A DNA stretch of 64,000 nt from JAOUJD01 sp963726405 (GCA_963726405.1 CAVSCF010000005.1:1-64000), one strand, 5' to 3'; shown: positions 42,985-52,499, counted from the stretch's first letter. Notes: generated by a model from the sequence alone, not told the origin. Program-made: numbers and translations.

Positions 42985-43780
42985 TCAGCGCGACGCGGCG
43001 AAGTCGGGCCCGATCAGGTCGATGCGGTCCGTGCAGAAGGCATCGACGCCCCACGCAAGAAGATCGCGCGCGCGCGCCGGTTCGTTCACCGTGTAGCAGA
43101 AGAGCCAGGCGCCGGCGGCCTTGATCTCCGCCACGCGGGACGCCGACAGGTGCCGGTGATTGGCGTGCAAGCGCGACGCCGCCGAGTCGTGCGAGCCGTT
43201 CCCGCCAGTCGTGCGGCACGCGATCGACGAGCCAGCCGCGCGGAAGATCCGGGCGCGCGCAGCGTGCCGCTTCGAGCGCTTCCACGGAAAAGGACGAGAG
43301 CAAGGGTACCGCCGGGACGACGCTTTCCTGCCGATCGCCGGCGGGACGCACCACATCCGCATACGCCTGCGCGACGCGCTCGGCGACCAGGCGACCGGTC
43401 GCGGCCTCGCGGCGCGCGGTCGGCTTGATCTCCACGTTGCACCAGACACCGCGGCCCCGGCAGAACGCGAGCGTGTCATCGAGGCCGGGCACCGGTTCGC
43501 CGGCAAACCGCGCCGAGTGCCAGCGTCCGACGTCGAGTTGCGCCAGCTCGGCCGCGCTGAAGTCGGTCACCGCACCCGGCCGCAGCGCCGTGCGCCGCAG
43601 CGTGGAATCGTGCATCAGGATCGGAGTGTCGTCGCCCGACAGCATCGCGTCGAATTCGATCGCACGGAAGCCATGCTCCATGCCGACGCGGATCGCCGCG
43701 AGGGTGTTCTCGGGCGCGAGGGTGCCGCCGCCACGGTGGGCGATCACCCGCGCATACGGCCATGCGTGGCGTTCGGTCAT
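42985..43780 (-). pseudogene. glycerophosphodiester phosphodiesterase, frameshifted
   Basis: This UgpQ-like enzyme would release glycerol-3-phosphate from glycerophosphodiesters. The N-terminal part is good: VIAHRGGGTLAPENTL with the catalytic His-Arg, AIEFDAMLSGDDTPILMHD, and WCNVEIKP. After RLARLGGVALA the frame is lost near 43170, and the family C-terminus (HANHRHLSA, CYTVNEPARA, CTDRIDLIGPDF) continues in another frame to 42985. One extra base in the ctt/gca area explains it; the total length is 3n+1. It may be a real lesion or an assembly error. Confidence 0.85.
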
Positions 43781-44247
43781 CGCTCCGGGCTTCCGTTGCT
43801 CTTGCGCCGTACATAGATCATCTTTTCCACCCGCGCCACCACCATGCCGTCGTCGTCCTTGATGTCCGCCTTGAAAAGGTGCAGATGCTTGTCCCCCGAC
43901 GCCGTCATCCGCGCGATGTTGTCCAGTTCGGCGGCCAGGAGTTCAACGCGGGCCCACACCCGGTCGCGGGCCGGCGCGAGGTGTTCGATCGAACCCGCCT
44001 TGTCCCACACCAGGTAATCGCCGCCGAGGTTCGCCTGCAGCATCAATGCGAAGAACGGATCGGTCATCGCGTAGAGCGAACCTCCGGCATGCGTGCCCGA
44101 CTCGCCGCGGTTGGAGAAACGCAGTCGCATCTCCACCGTTGCGCTGCGAAAGTCGGGAGCGATATGCCGAACGCGGATGCCGGCGCCGCGAAACGGCGAC
44201 CACCAGTTCAGCGCGAACCGGACGAGGCGCGGCGAAGTGGAACGCAT
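43777..44247 (-). CDS. DUF4442 thioesterase-like (hotdog) protein
   Basis: This is a 156-residue hotdog-fold protein of the DUF4442/PaaI-like group; possible acyl-CoA thioester hydrolase. NWWSPFRGAGIRV, MRLRFSNRGESGTHAGGSLYAMTDP and FKADIKDDDG are the recognisable parts; THAGGSLYAMTD is the expected helix region. The ATGA overlap with the phosphodiesterase gene links the two. No substrate can be given. Confidence 0.78.
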   Translation of the reverse strand: MRSTSPRLVRFALNWWSPFRGAGIRVRHIAPDFRSATVEMRLRFSNRGESGTHAGGSLYAMTDPFFALMLQANLGGDYLVWDKAGSIEHLAPARDRVWARVELLAAELDNIARMTASGDKHLHLFKADIKDDDGMVVARVEKMIYVRRKSNGSPER

Positions 44248-44342
44248 GCGCGAAGTCTACGGAAGGCCGATGGCGGAAGCGTTTGCTAACCTCGTGGCCA
44301 CTGACGCGACCGGACGGATGCAGTGGGATGGATGCAACGGGA

Positions 44343-45560
44343 ATGAACGCACTGGGCCATCTCCGGGTCCTCGACCTGACCCGCGTGCTCGCCGGCCCGT
44401 GGTGCACCCAGTTGCTTGCGGACCTTGGCGCCGACGTCGTCAAGGTCGAGCGGCCGGGCACGGGCGACGACACGCGCGCGTGGGGCCCGCCCTATCTGAA
44501 GGATGCGGCGGGCGAGGACACCACCGAAGCGGCGTACTACCTCGCCGCCAACCGTGGCAAACGCTCGGTGACGGTCGACCTCGCCCATCCCGAAGGACAG
44601 CGCATCGTCCGGCGCCTGGCCGAGCGCGCGGACATCGTGGTGGAAAACTACAAGGTCGGACAACTGACGCGCTACGGCCTCGATTACACAGCGCTCGCGG
44701 CCATCAACCCGCGCCTGATCTACTGCTCGATCACAGGGTTCGGCCAGGACGGGCCACACGCCGACCGCGCCGGCTACGACTTCATCATCCAGGGCATGGG
44801 CGGCTTCATGTCCATCACCGGCGAGCGCGACGACCGGCCGGGGGGCGGGCCGCAGAAGGCGGGCATCGCGGTGTCCGACCTGATGACCGGGATGTACGCA
44901 ACGGTCGCGATCCTCGCCGCGCTCGCGCACCGTGAGCGCACCGGCGAGGGCCAGCATATCGACATGGCGCTGTTCGACGTGATGCTCGCGATGCTGGCCA
45001 ACATGAACATGAACTACCTGACCTCGGGCAAGCCGCCGGGACGCGCGGGCAACGCGCATCCGAACATCGTCCCGTATCAGGTCTTCGAGGCGGCGGACGG
45101 CCACGTGGTTATCGCGGTGGGCAACGACAGCCAGTTCGTCAAATTCTGCGAGGTTGCGGGCTGCCCGGAACTGTCGAGCCATCCGTCCTACACGCGCAAC
45201 GCCGACCGCGTCCGCAACCGCGATGCGGTGCTCGCGATCGTCGAGCCGCTCGTCCGCGCGCGGCCGGTGGCGTTCTGGGTGGAGCGGCTCGAAGGCGCCG
45301 GCGTGCCGTGCGGGCCGATCAACAACATCGCGCAGGCGCTCGCCGATCCGCAGGTCGCCGCACGCGAACTGCGCATCGACCTGCCCCATCCTCTGGCGGG
45401 CGTCGTGCCGCTCGTGGCCAACCCCATCAAGTTGTCCGCCACGCCGCCCGTCTACGAGCGCTCGCCCCCGACGCTCGGTCAGCACACGGTGGAAATCCTG
45501 CGCGAGTGCGGACTCGACGAGGCCGAGATCGCCCGCCTGAAGGCGCTCGGCGCCGTCTGA
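44343..45560 (+). CDS. class III CoA-transferase (CaiB/BaiF family)
   Basis: This 405-residue enzyme moves CoA between carboxylic acids through acyl-enzyme intermediates. Family sequences are LRVLDLTRVLAGPWCTQLLADLGADVVK (shown in parts: VLDLTRVLAGPW, DLGADVVKVERPGTGDDTR), IVVENYKVG, YCSITGFGQDGP and the catalytic-Asp block AGYDFIIQGMGG. ATG at 44343 is chosen; a near ATG at 44328 is an alternative. It overlaps the next gene (TGATG). The acids are unknown. Confidence 0.9.
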   Translation: MNALGHLRVLDLTRVLAGPWCTQLLADLGADVVKVERPGTGDDTRAWGPPYLKDAAGEDTTEAAYYLAANRGKRSVTVDLAHPEGQRIVRRLAERADIVVENYKVGQLTRYGLDYTALAAINPRLIYCSITGFGQDGPHADRAGYDFIIQGMGGFMSITGERDDRPGGGPQKAGIAVSDLMTGMYATVAILAALAHRERTGEGQHIDMALFDVMLAMLANMNMNYLTSGKPPGRAGNAHPNIVPYQVFEAADGHVVIAVGNDSQFVKFCEVAGCPELSSHPSYTRNADRVRNRDAVLAIVEPLVRARPVAFWVERLEGAGVPCGPINNIAQALADPQVAARELRIDLPHPLAGVVPLVANPIKLSATPPVYERSPPTLGQHTVEILRECGLDEAEIARLKALGAV

Positions 45561-45865
45561 TGGCGGCGCGCCGCTTTCTGATCCGCGGGGTGGTGCAAGG
45601 CGTGGGGTTCCGCCATGCGACCCGCCGCGAAGCCAGGCGGCTCGGCCTGCGCGGCTGGGTGCGCAATCGCGCCGAGGGCACGGTGGAAGCGGTGGCAGTC
45701 GGCGACGAGCGTCAGCTGGACGCCTTGCAGCGCTGGGCCTGGCGCGGGCCGACAGCCGCGATCGTCGACACCGTCGAAACCTTCCCCTTGTCGGACGATG
45801 CCCTTGCCGGCCTGCAGCCCACGGTCGGCGAGGACTTCAGGCAGGTCGAAACGGCCTGGGAGTGA
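45560..45865 (+). CDS. acyP: acylphosphatase
   Basis: This is a 101-residue enzyme that hydrolyses acyl phosphates. The catalytic arginine lies in RGVVQGVGFRHATRREA and the catalytic asparagine in GWVRNRAEGTVEAV, the two standard motifs. It starts inside the stop of the CoA-transferase. Its 3' end overlaps the acetyltransferase on the other strand by 29 bases. Confidence 0.94.
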   Translation: MAARRFLIRGVVQGVGFRHATRREARRLGLRGWVRNRAEGTVEAVAVGDERQLDALQRWAWRGPTAAIVDTVETFPLSDDALAGLQPTVGEDFRQVETAWE

Positions 45866-46427
45866 AGATCGACGTATCGAAGGCCGGGTTCAGTCGCGCC
45901 GTCAGCACATGGTCGCGCCACGCTCCGTTGATGTACAGGTAGTTCTTCGCGAGGCCCTCGCGCACGAAACCCAGGCGCTCGAGCAAGCGCGCGCTGCGCT
46001 CGTTGTCCGGGACATGGCTGGCCTGGATGCGGTGCAGCCGAAGGACCGTGAAGACGTGCTCGATGGTCGCCTCGAGTGCCTCATGCATCAGCCCGCGGCC
46101 TTCAAGAGTGGCGTCGACGGCATAGCCGAGCATGCACGACTGGAAAGGGCCGCGTGCGATCTGGGTGTAGTTGACGCGACCGATCACGCGGTGGGGATCG
46201 CCGCGCAGGCACAGCACCCAGCGCACCACGGCGCCGTCCTCGTAATCCTCGATCGCACGCTCGCACTCGGCCTGCCAGAACTCGCTTTCCATGATGCCCG
46301 CCGGTCGCGGCGGGTCCCACGGTGCGAGATGCCGTTCGTTGCGCCGGAAGAAATCGGCGAGCGCAACCGCATGCCCGGGAGCCATGTGCTCGACCGTGAG
46401 GCGGGCGGTGTTCAACGTCGGCAGCAT
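45837..46427 (-). CDS. RimJ/RimL-type GNAT acetyltransferase
   Basis: This is a 196-residue N-acetyltransferase. It reads like RimJ, which acetylates the N-terminus of ribosomal protein S5: NTARLTVEHMAPGHAVALADF, HLAPWDPPRP, LGYAVDATLEGRGLMHEAL (acetyl-CoA loop) and HVPDNERSARLLERLGFVREG. Other GNAT targets are possible. It is divergent from the TctC-type gene at 46528. Confidence 0.86.
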   Translation of the reverse strand: MLPTLNTARLTVEHMAPGHAVALADFFRRNERHLAPWDPPRPAGIMESEFWQAECERAIEDYEDGAVVRWVLCLRGDPHRVIGRVNYTQIARGPFQSCMLGYAVDATLEGRGLMHEALEATIEHVFTVLRLHRIQASHVPDNERSARLLERLGFVREGLAKNYLYINGAWRDHVLTARLNPAFDTSIFTPRPFRPA

Positions 46428-46527
46428 GCGGGTGCCTCGCGCTCGGTTCGGTGCATCGGTCGCACCTCCTCACTGTTTTTGCGGTTTAATGCCGGTCGAA
46501 CGAACATCCAGACGGAGACGGAAGGTG

Positions 46528-47511
46528 ATGGAACGTCGTGCGTTCGTGGCACTGGGTGCCGCGACGGTTCTCTGCGCGCTGGCCTCACCCGCCGCCGCCC
46601 AATCCTATCCGACCCGGCCCATCCGGCTCGTGGTGCCCTACCCGCCCGGCGGGCCGCTGGACAGCGCCGCCCGTGCACTCGCCGAACGCGTGAAGGAGCC
46701 CCTGGGGATCGTGGTGGTCGAGAACCGACCGGGCGCCGGCGGCAACATCGGCGTCGACCAGGTCGCGAAGTCCGCCCCGGACGGCTACTCGCTGGTGATC
46801 GGCGCGGTCGCGACACACGCGATCAACCCGTGGCTGTTCGCCAAGCTGCCCTACGACCCGATCAAGGACTTCGCGCCGATCACGCTCGTCGCCCACGTGC
46901 CGAACGTGCTGGTGATGACGCCCGAGCGTGCGCAGCAACTGAACATCCGCAGCGCTCGCGACCTCGTTGCCTTCGCCCGTGCGAACCCGGGCAAGCTCAA
47001 CTACGCGTCCGGCGGCAACGGCAGTGCGGGGCACATGGCGGGTGAACTGCTGAAGTCCCAGGCGCAGATCTCGGCCGTTCACATTCCGTACGCAGGCGCC
47101 GCACCCGCTCAGCTGGGGCTGCTGGCGGGGCAGACGGACTTCATGTTCGATAACCTGGCGTCCGCCCTGACGCAGGTGAAGGCCGGCAAGCTGCGGGCGT
47201 TCGCCGTGACCACCGCGCGCCGCTCCGATTCGATGCCCGACGTGCCGACGATGGCCGAAAGCGGACTGCCGGGATTCGACGTCTCGACGTGGTTCGGCGT
47301 GTTCGCTCCCGCCGGCACGCCCGCTGCCGTGGTGGAACGGCTGAACCAGGCCTTCACCGCCGCCCTGCAGTCGCCCGAGATGCGCGAAAGGCTGGCGCGC
47401 ATGGGCGCCGAGCCGGCACCGATGGCACCGGCCGCGTTCGGTCAGTTCGTCCGCGCGGAGATGGCGAAGTACGAGAAGGTGGTCAAGTTTTCCGGTGCAC
47501 GCGTCGACTAG
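46528..47511 (+). CDS. Bug/TctC-family substrate-binding protein, first copy
   Basis: This periplasmic binding protein (327 residues) belongs to a tripartite tricarboxylate transporter. A Sec signal (ends PAAAQ) precedes SYPTRPIRLVVPYPPGGPLD. Family blocks are VVENRPGAGGNIG, LNYASGGNGSAGHMAGELLK and VHIPYAGAAPAQ. The RBS (ggagacggaagg) is good. TctB and the broken tctA follow; a second Bug protein lies beyond them. The ligand is unknown. Confidence 0.9.
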   Translation: MERRAFVALGAATVLCALASPAAAQSYPTRPIRLVVPYPPGGPLDSAARALAERVKEPLGIVVVENRPGAGGNIGVDQVAKSAPDGYSLVIGAVATHAINPWLFAKLPYDPIKDFAPITLVAHVPNVLVMTPERAQQLNIRSARDLVAFARANPGKLNYASGGNGSAGHMAGELLKSQAQISAVHIPYAGAAPAQLGLLAGQTDFMFDNLASALTQVKAGKLRAFAVTTARRSDSMPDVPTMAESGLPGFDVSTWFGVFAPAGTPAAVVERLNQAFTAALQSPEMRERLARMGAEPAPMAPAAFGQFVRAEMAKYEKVVKFSGARVD

Positions 47512-47536
47512 AACGCGCGCCGATTCGGGGAGAGGC

Positions 47537-48004
47537 ATGAAGATCAAGAATGGCAAGGATTTCTGGTCCGGCGTGATGTTCATTGCGTTCGGATTGTTCT
47601 TCGCCGGCTTCGCCCGGCAATACGACATGGGCACCGCCGCGCGCATGGGCCCCGCCTACTTTCCCACGGTCCTCGGCATGTTGCTGATCGTGATCGGCGC
47701 GTTCATCGGCTTCAAGGGCCTGCGCATGGAACACGAGGAAGGCGACGGCCGGGTGGACAAGTTCCACTTCAAGCCGCTGCTGCTCGTGCTCGGTGCGGTG
47801 GTTGCATTCGGCCTGCTCTTGCGGCCCGGCGGCCTCGTTGTCGCCCTCATCGCACTGATCTTCATCTCGAGCTTCGGCAGCGGCGAGTTCAAGCTGAAGG
47901 AGATCCTGCCGCTCGCGATCGGGCTGTGCGTGCTCGTGCTGGCTGTCTTCATCTGGGGTCTTGGCCTGACGATCCCGGTCCTTCCCGCGTTCATGCAGAA
48001 CTGA
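47537..48004 (+). CDS. tripartite tricarboxylate transporter small subunit TctB
   Basis: This 155-residue membrane protein has four hydrophobic segments. DFWSGVMFIAFGLFF, MGPAYFPTVLGMLLI and the C-terminal IPLAI-like helix (LPLAIGLCVLVLAVF) match TctB. ATG at 47537 has ggagagg upstream. It lies 25 bases after the first Bug gene and 9 bases before tctA. Confidence 0.9.
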   Translation: MKIKNGKDFWSGVMFIAFGLFFAGFARQYDMGTAARMGPAYFPTVLGMLLIVIGAFIGFKGLRMEHEEGDGRVDKFHFKPLLLVLGAVVAFGLLLRPGGLVVALIALIFISSFGSGEFKLKEILPLAIGLCVLVLAVFIWGLGLTIPVLPAFMQN

Positions 48005-48013
48005 GGCGCGACC

Positions 48014-49527
48014 ATGGATCTCATCAACAACCTGATGCTCGGCTTCGGCACGGCGCTGACGCTGACGCAACCTGTTCTACGCGTTTGTCGGCTGCATGAT
48101 CGGAACGCTCATCGGCGTGCTGCCGGGGATCGGCCCCATCGCCACCCTGGCGATGCTGCTGCCGACGACGTATGCGCTGGAGCCCACGTCGGCGCTCATC
48201 ATGCTGGCCGGCATCTACTACGGCGCGCAGTACGGCGGCTCGACGACCGCCATCCTGGTCAACCTGCCCGGCGAGTCCTCGTCGGTGGTGACCTGCCTCG
48301 ACGGCTACCAGATGGCGCGGCGCGGGCGCGCGGGCGCGGCACTCGCCACCGCGGCCCTCGGATCGTTCTTCGCCGGCACCGTCGGAACGCTGGTGCTTGC
48401 CGCACTGGCCGCGCCGATGGTCGAACTGGCGTTCAAGTTCGGCCCTGCGGAGTACTTCTCGCTGATGGTGCTGGGCCTGATCGGCGCCGTCGTGCTGGCG
48501 TCGGGCTCGCTCGTCAAGGCGATCGGCATGATCGTGCTGGGCCTGCTGCTCGGTCTCGTCGGCACGGACGTGAACTCGGGCGTCTCGCGCTACGCGTTCG
48601 ACATTCCCGAACTCGCCGACGGCATCGGCTTCGTCGGCGTCGCGATGGGCGTGTTCGGGTTCGCCGAGATCATCGCCAACCTCGAGACCGGCGGCGAGAA
48701 GCGCCAGGTCTTCACCGACAAGGTGGGCTCGCTGATGCCGACCTGGGCCGAAGTGAAAGAGGCTTCGGGCGCCGTACTGCGCGGCACGGGACTCGGCGCC
48801 GTGCTCGGCGTGCTGCCGGGTGGCGGTGCGCTGCTGGCGTCCTTCGCCGCGTATACGGTCGAGAAGAAGATCGGCAAGAACCCGCAGCCGCCGTTCGGGC
48901 AGGGCAACATCCGCGGCGTCGCCGCCCCGGAGTCCGCCAACAACGCCGGCGCGCAGACATCCTTCATCCCGATGCTCACGCTCGGCATTCCGCCGAATGC
49001 GGTGATGGCGCTGATGATCGGCGCGATGACCATCCACAACATCCAGCCGGGTCCGCAGGTGATGACGAGCAACCCGACGCTCTTCTGGGGACTGATCGCG
49101 TCGATGTGGATCGGGAACCTGATGCTGGTGGTGCTGAACCTGCCGCTGATCGGCATGTGGGTGCAGTTGCTGAAGGTCCCGTACCGCCTGCTCTATCCGG
49201 CGATCCTCGTGTTCTGCTCGATCGGCGTCTACTCGATCAACAACAACTCGTTCGATGTCCTGATGACCGCCGGCCTTCGGCGTGCTCGGTTACCTGTTCT
49301 TCAAGCTGCGCTGCGAGCCGGCCCCGCTGATCCTCGGCTTCATCCTCGGGCCGATGATGGAGGAGAACCTGCGCCGGGCGATGCTGCTGTCGCGAGGCGA
49401 TCCCACCGTGTTCTTCACGCGACCGCTGTCGCTCGGCCTGCTGATCGCCGCCGCGGCTCTCGTCGTCATCGTGGCGCTGCCGCAGATCAAGTCGAAGCGC
49501 GAAGAGGCCTTCCAGGAAGGGGACTGA
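48014..49527 (+). pseudogene. tripartite tricarboxylate transporter large subunit TctA, two frameshifts
   Basis: This is the large permease, about 504 residues if repaired. The start MDLINNLMLGFGTALTL is in one frame. After about 48070 the gene continues as FVGCMIGTLIGVLPGIG in another, with the classic GGSTTAILVNLPGE, AEIIANLETGGEKR and LTLGIPPNAVMALMIGA blocks. A second shift near 49270 (gccggcc where gccgcc is expected) moves it to a third frame, which ends GYLFFKLRCEPAPLILGFIL to ALPQIKSKREEAF. The total length is 3n+2, i.e. two single-base insertions. It could be a genuine pseudogene or assembly error. Confidence 0.9.
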
Positions 49528-49533
49528 TCCTGC

Positions 49534-49556
49534 GGGGAGCCGCACGGCGGCTCCCC
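49534..49556 (+). terminator. terminator after tctA
   Basis: GGGGAGCCG-CACGG-CGGCTCCCC makes a nine-pair stem 6 bases after the tctA stop. It separates the TctBA genes from the second Bug gene. Confidence 0.6.
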
Positions 49557-49628
49557 TTGCCACGGCTGCGCCGGCGCGCGCGGGAGTACGATCTTCGTGC
49601 CCCGTACGTCTGCCTCAGGACCTTCCCC

Positions 49629-50591
49629 GTGAAACTCGCCCGACTCCTCATTGCCGGTGCGCTGGCCATCGTGCCGGTCATCAGCGCCGCCCAGTCCTAC
49701 CCGAGCAAGCCGATCCGCCTCGTCGTGCCTTTCCCGCCCGCGGGCGCCACCGACATCCTGTCGCGCGAACTCGCGCGACTGCTCTCCGAGCGGCTGAAGC
49801 AGCAGGTCATCGTCGACAACAAGCCGGGGGCCGGCGGCACCCTTGGCAGCGATCTCGTCGCCAAGGCCCCGGCCGACGGCTACACGATCCAGATGGCGAC
49901 CAGTTCGACGCATTCGATCGGCCCCAGCCTGAATCCGAAGATTCCGTACAACGCCCAGACCGATTTCACCCCGGTCGCGCACGTCGCGAACGCGACCAAC
50001 GTGCTGGTTGTCGCGCCGAGCGTGAAGGCGAATACGGTGGCCGAACTGATCGCGGAGATCAAGGCGAAGCCCGGCCAGTACAACTTCGGTTCGAGCGGCA
50101 ACGGCACGATCGTCCACCTCACCGGCGAGCTCTTCAAGGCGATGACCGGCACCTACATCGTGCACATCCCCTACCGCGGCACGGCCCTCGTGATTCCCGA
50201 CATGGTGGGCGGCCAGATCCAGCTGCTTTTCGACAACGTCGCTTCGGCGCTTCCGCACATCAAGGACGGCCGCGTGAAGGCGCTCGCCGTCACGTCGCTC
50301 AAGCGTTCGCCGCTGCTTCCGCAACTGCCGACGGTGGCCGATACGGTGCCCGGGTTCGAATCGAACACCTGGTTCGGCGTGTTCGGCCCGAAGAACCTGC
50401 CGCCGGAAGTGACGCAGCGGCTGAACGCCGAGATCAACGCGGTCCTGAAGACGCCGGAGTTCCAGGACAGGCTGCGGGCCCTCGGCTACGACGCAGCCGG
50501 CGGATCACCCGCCGACTTCGCGAAGGTGGTCGCCAGCGACACCGCGAAGTGGGCGCGATTGATCAAGGAACGCAGCATCACCGGCGAATAG
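49629..50591 (+). CDS. Bug/TctC-family substrate-binding protein, second copy
   Basis: This is a second periplasmic binding protein (320 residues) of the TctC family, clearly different from the first. The signal peptide ends VISAAQ, followed by SYPSKPIRLVVPFPPAGATD. VDNKPGAGGTLGSDLV, YNFGSSGNGTIVHLTGELFK and VHIPYRGTA follow the family pattern. The GTG start at 49629 lies in a new transcription unit after the hairpin at 49534. Bug proteins often outnumber their permeases and can work with distant TctAB pairs. Confidence 0.9.
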   Translation: MKLARLLIAGALAIVPVISAAQSYPSKPIRLVVPFPPAGATDILSRELARLLSERLKQQVIVDNKPGAGGTLGSDLVAKAPADGYTIQMATSSTHSIGPSLNPKIPYNAQTDFTPVAHVANATNVLVVAPSVKANTVAELIAEIKAKPGQYNFGSSGNGTIVHLTGELFKAMTGTYIVHIPYRGTALVIPDMVGGQIQLLFDNVASALPHIKDGRVKALAVTSLKRSPLLPQLPTVADTVPGFESNTWFGVFGPKNLPPEVTQRLNAEINAVLKTPEFQDRLRALGYDAAGGSPADFAKVVASDTAKWARLIKERSITGE

Positions 50592-50606
50592 ACGGAACGT
50601 CATCAC

Positions 50607-50778
50607 GTGCTCCTGTTGCCGTTCGAAGTCACGCCGCGCGCGGGCCACGTCGACGCGTACCTCGAGATCGCGGCGCATGCGGCTCGCTGGAATCGAACGC
50701 GACGACGGCATGCACGACCGGCGTGAAGCGCCGCAGGACTACGCCCCGATCAACTCTCACCCGCGCCCGGCGCCATGA
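50607..50778 (+). pseudogene. remnant of an ABM-family monooxygenase, internally deleted
   Basis: Codons from GTG 50607 read LLLPFEVTPRAGHVDAYLEI, the usual start of an antibiotic-biosynthesis-monooxygenase (ABM) protein, and then hit a stop at 50724. In another frame the same stretch ends GMHDRREAPQDYAPINS to 50778, like the family C-terminus (YGMHDR-xAP). The middle, about 55-65 codons, is missing. Family pattern is from memory; no search was run. Confidence 0.55.
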
Positions 50779-52409
50779 CCTTCGACTGGAACAACCCGTA
50801 TCCCACCGTGCGCACGCCGGTCTTCGCCCGCAACGTGGTGGCCACCTCGCAGCCGCTCGCCGCGCAGGCCGGACTGCATGTCCTGCACCGGGGCGGAAAC
50901 GCGGTGGACGCCGCGATCGCGGCAGCCGCCGTGCTGACGCTCGTGGAGCCCTGCAGCAATGGCCTCGGGTCGGACAATTTCGCGATCCTCTGGGACCCTG
51001 CGACGGAGCAGCTGCACGGCCTGAACGCAAGCGGAGTCGCACCCGCCGCCTGGTCGCCCCAGTATTTCCAAGGCAAGTACGGTGACGACGCGGCGAGGAA
51101 ACCGACCCGAGGATGGGATGCGGTGACGGTGCCCGGTGCGGCCGCCGGGTGGTCGATGCTGCACCGGCGTTTCGGCAAGCTGCCCTTTGGAGACGTGATC
51201 GCACCCGCCCTGCATTACGCGGAGCGGGGCTATGCGGTGTCGCCGATCGTGCAGCAGAAGTGGACGCTGGCCGCGCCGATCCTGAAGGACTTCCCCGGCT
51301 GGGCGGAACACTTCCTGCCGCGCGGCCGCGTGCCGGATGTCGGCGAACACTTCACGCTGCCCGGCGCCGCGCGCACGCTGCAACTCATCGCGGCGAGCTA
51401 CGGGGAAGCGTTCTACAAGGGCGAGATCGCCGACGCCATCGCCCGCTACGCGGCCGCCACCGGCGGCGCCATGACGGCCGCCGATCTCGCAAACTACTGG
51501 GACTGGGTGCAGTCGAACGGCTGGGTCGGCACGATCAGCACCGGCTTTCATGGATACGAGTTGCATGAGATACCGCCGAACGGCCAGGGCATCGCCGCGC
51601 TGATCTGCCTCGGAATCCTGCGGCATACCGGGATCGGCACGTGCGCCCTCGATTCCGCGGACTGGCAGCACGTGGCGATCGAGGCGATGAAGCTCGCGTT
51701 CGCGGACGTCTACCGATACGTCGGGGACCCGCGTTCGATGCGTGTGACGCCGTCGCAGATGCTCGACGACACCTACCTCGCGCAGCGCGCTCGCCACATC
51801 GACATGAAGAAGGCGCAGGCGATGAGCGCCGGCACGCCGTCGCGCGGAGGCACGGTGTACCTGTCGACCGCCGACGCCGGCGGCATGATGGTGTCGTTCA
51901 TCCAGAGCAACTACATGGGGTTCGGTTCGGGCGTGGTGGTGCCGGGCTACGGCATTTCGCTGCAGAACCGCGGCGCCGGCTTCTCGCTCGAGCCGGACAG
52001 TCCCAACTGCGTGGCGCCGGGCAAGCGGCCCTTCCAGACCATCATCCCGGCCTTCCTTACGAAGGACGGGCGGCCGGCGATGAGCTTCGGCGTGATGGGC
52101 GGCAACATGCAGCCACAGGGACACGTGCAGACGCTGCTGCGCATGCTGCTTCGGCAGCAGCAGCCCCAAGCCGCCTGCGACGCGCCGCGATGGCGCGTCA
52201 TGCACGGGCTGGACATCGAAATCGAAAGCGCCATGGGGCAGGCGGTCGTCGACGAACTCGTTGCGCGCGGCCACAGGATCACGCAGTCGAAGGACAGCTA
52301 CATGGACTTCGGGTCGGGACAGTTCATCTGGCGGCTGGGCGACCCCGCGGTCGACGGCTACGTGGCCGCGAGCGATTCCCGGCGGGACGGACTGGCCGCC
52401 GGCTTCTGA
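50775..52409 (+). CDS. gamma-glutamyltransferase family protein
   Basis: This 544-residue Ntn-hydrolase-type enzyme of the GGT family would autocleave before the catalytic threonine. The threonine is in GGTVYLSTADAGG (near residue 357), as in GGT proteins. The N-terminal LHVLHRGGNAVDAAIAAA and NGLGSDNFAILWD are typical, and the C-terminal half carries GKRPFQTIIPAFL. No signal peptide is evident, so it may be cytoplasmic. It may act on gamma-glutamyl or other amide bonds; the Gly-Gly oxyanion area looks variant. It overlaps the ABM remnant by four bases. Confidence 0.86.
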   Translation: MTFDWNNPYPTVRTPVFARNVVATSQPLAAQAGLHVLHRGGNAVDAAIAAAAVLTLVEPCSNGLGSDNFAILWDPATEQLHGLNASGVAPAAWSPQYFQGKYGDDAARKPTRGWDAVTVPGAAAGWSMLHRRFGKLPFGDVIAPALHYAERGYAVSPIVQQKWTLAAPILKDFPGWAEHFLPRGRVPDVGEHFTLPGAARTLQLIAASYGEAFYKGEIADAIARYAAATGGAMTAADLANYWDWVQSNGWVGTISTGFHGYELHEIPPNGQGIAALICLGILRHTGIGTCALDSADWQHVAIEAMKLAFADVYRYVGDPRSMRVTPSQMLDDTYLAQRARHIDMKKAQAMSAGTPSRGGTVYLSTADAGGMMVSFIQSNYMGFGSGVVVPGYGISLQNRGAGFSLEPDSPNCVAPGKRPFQTIIPAFLTKDGRPAMSFGVMGGNMQPQGHVQTLLRMLLRQQQPQAACDAPRWRVMHGLDIEIESAMGQAVVDELVARGHRITQSKDSYMDFGSGQFIWRLGDPAVDGYVAASDSRRDGLAAGF

Positions 52410-52499
52410 TTCGCGTCGAGTTTCGTACGGCCCCGCGTCCGCAATGCGGGCGGGTTGTGCGCGCGCAAACGGCCACCCGTTCGAAGTGGGCGAACCAGC

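Noticed and set aside
41492..43780. A 762-codon frame on the minus strand
   Set aside because: Only the first part is real (phosphodiesterase); the rest is off-frame sequence through the GST and purB region after the frameshift.
48096..50591. An 831-codon frame joining TctA to a Bug protein
   Set aside because: It is not a true fusion. The TctA part is out of frame after 49270, and the Bug protein has its own GTG start, signal peptide and upstream terminator.
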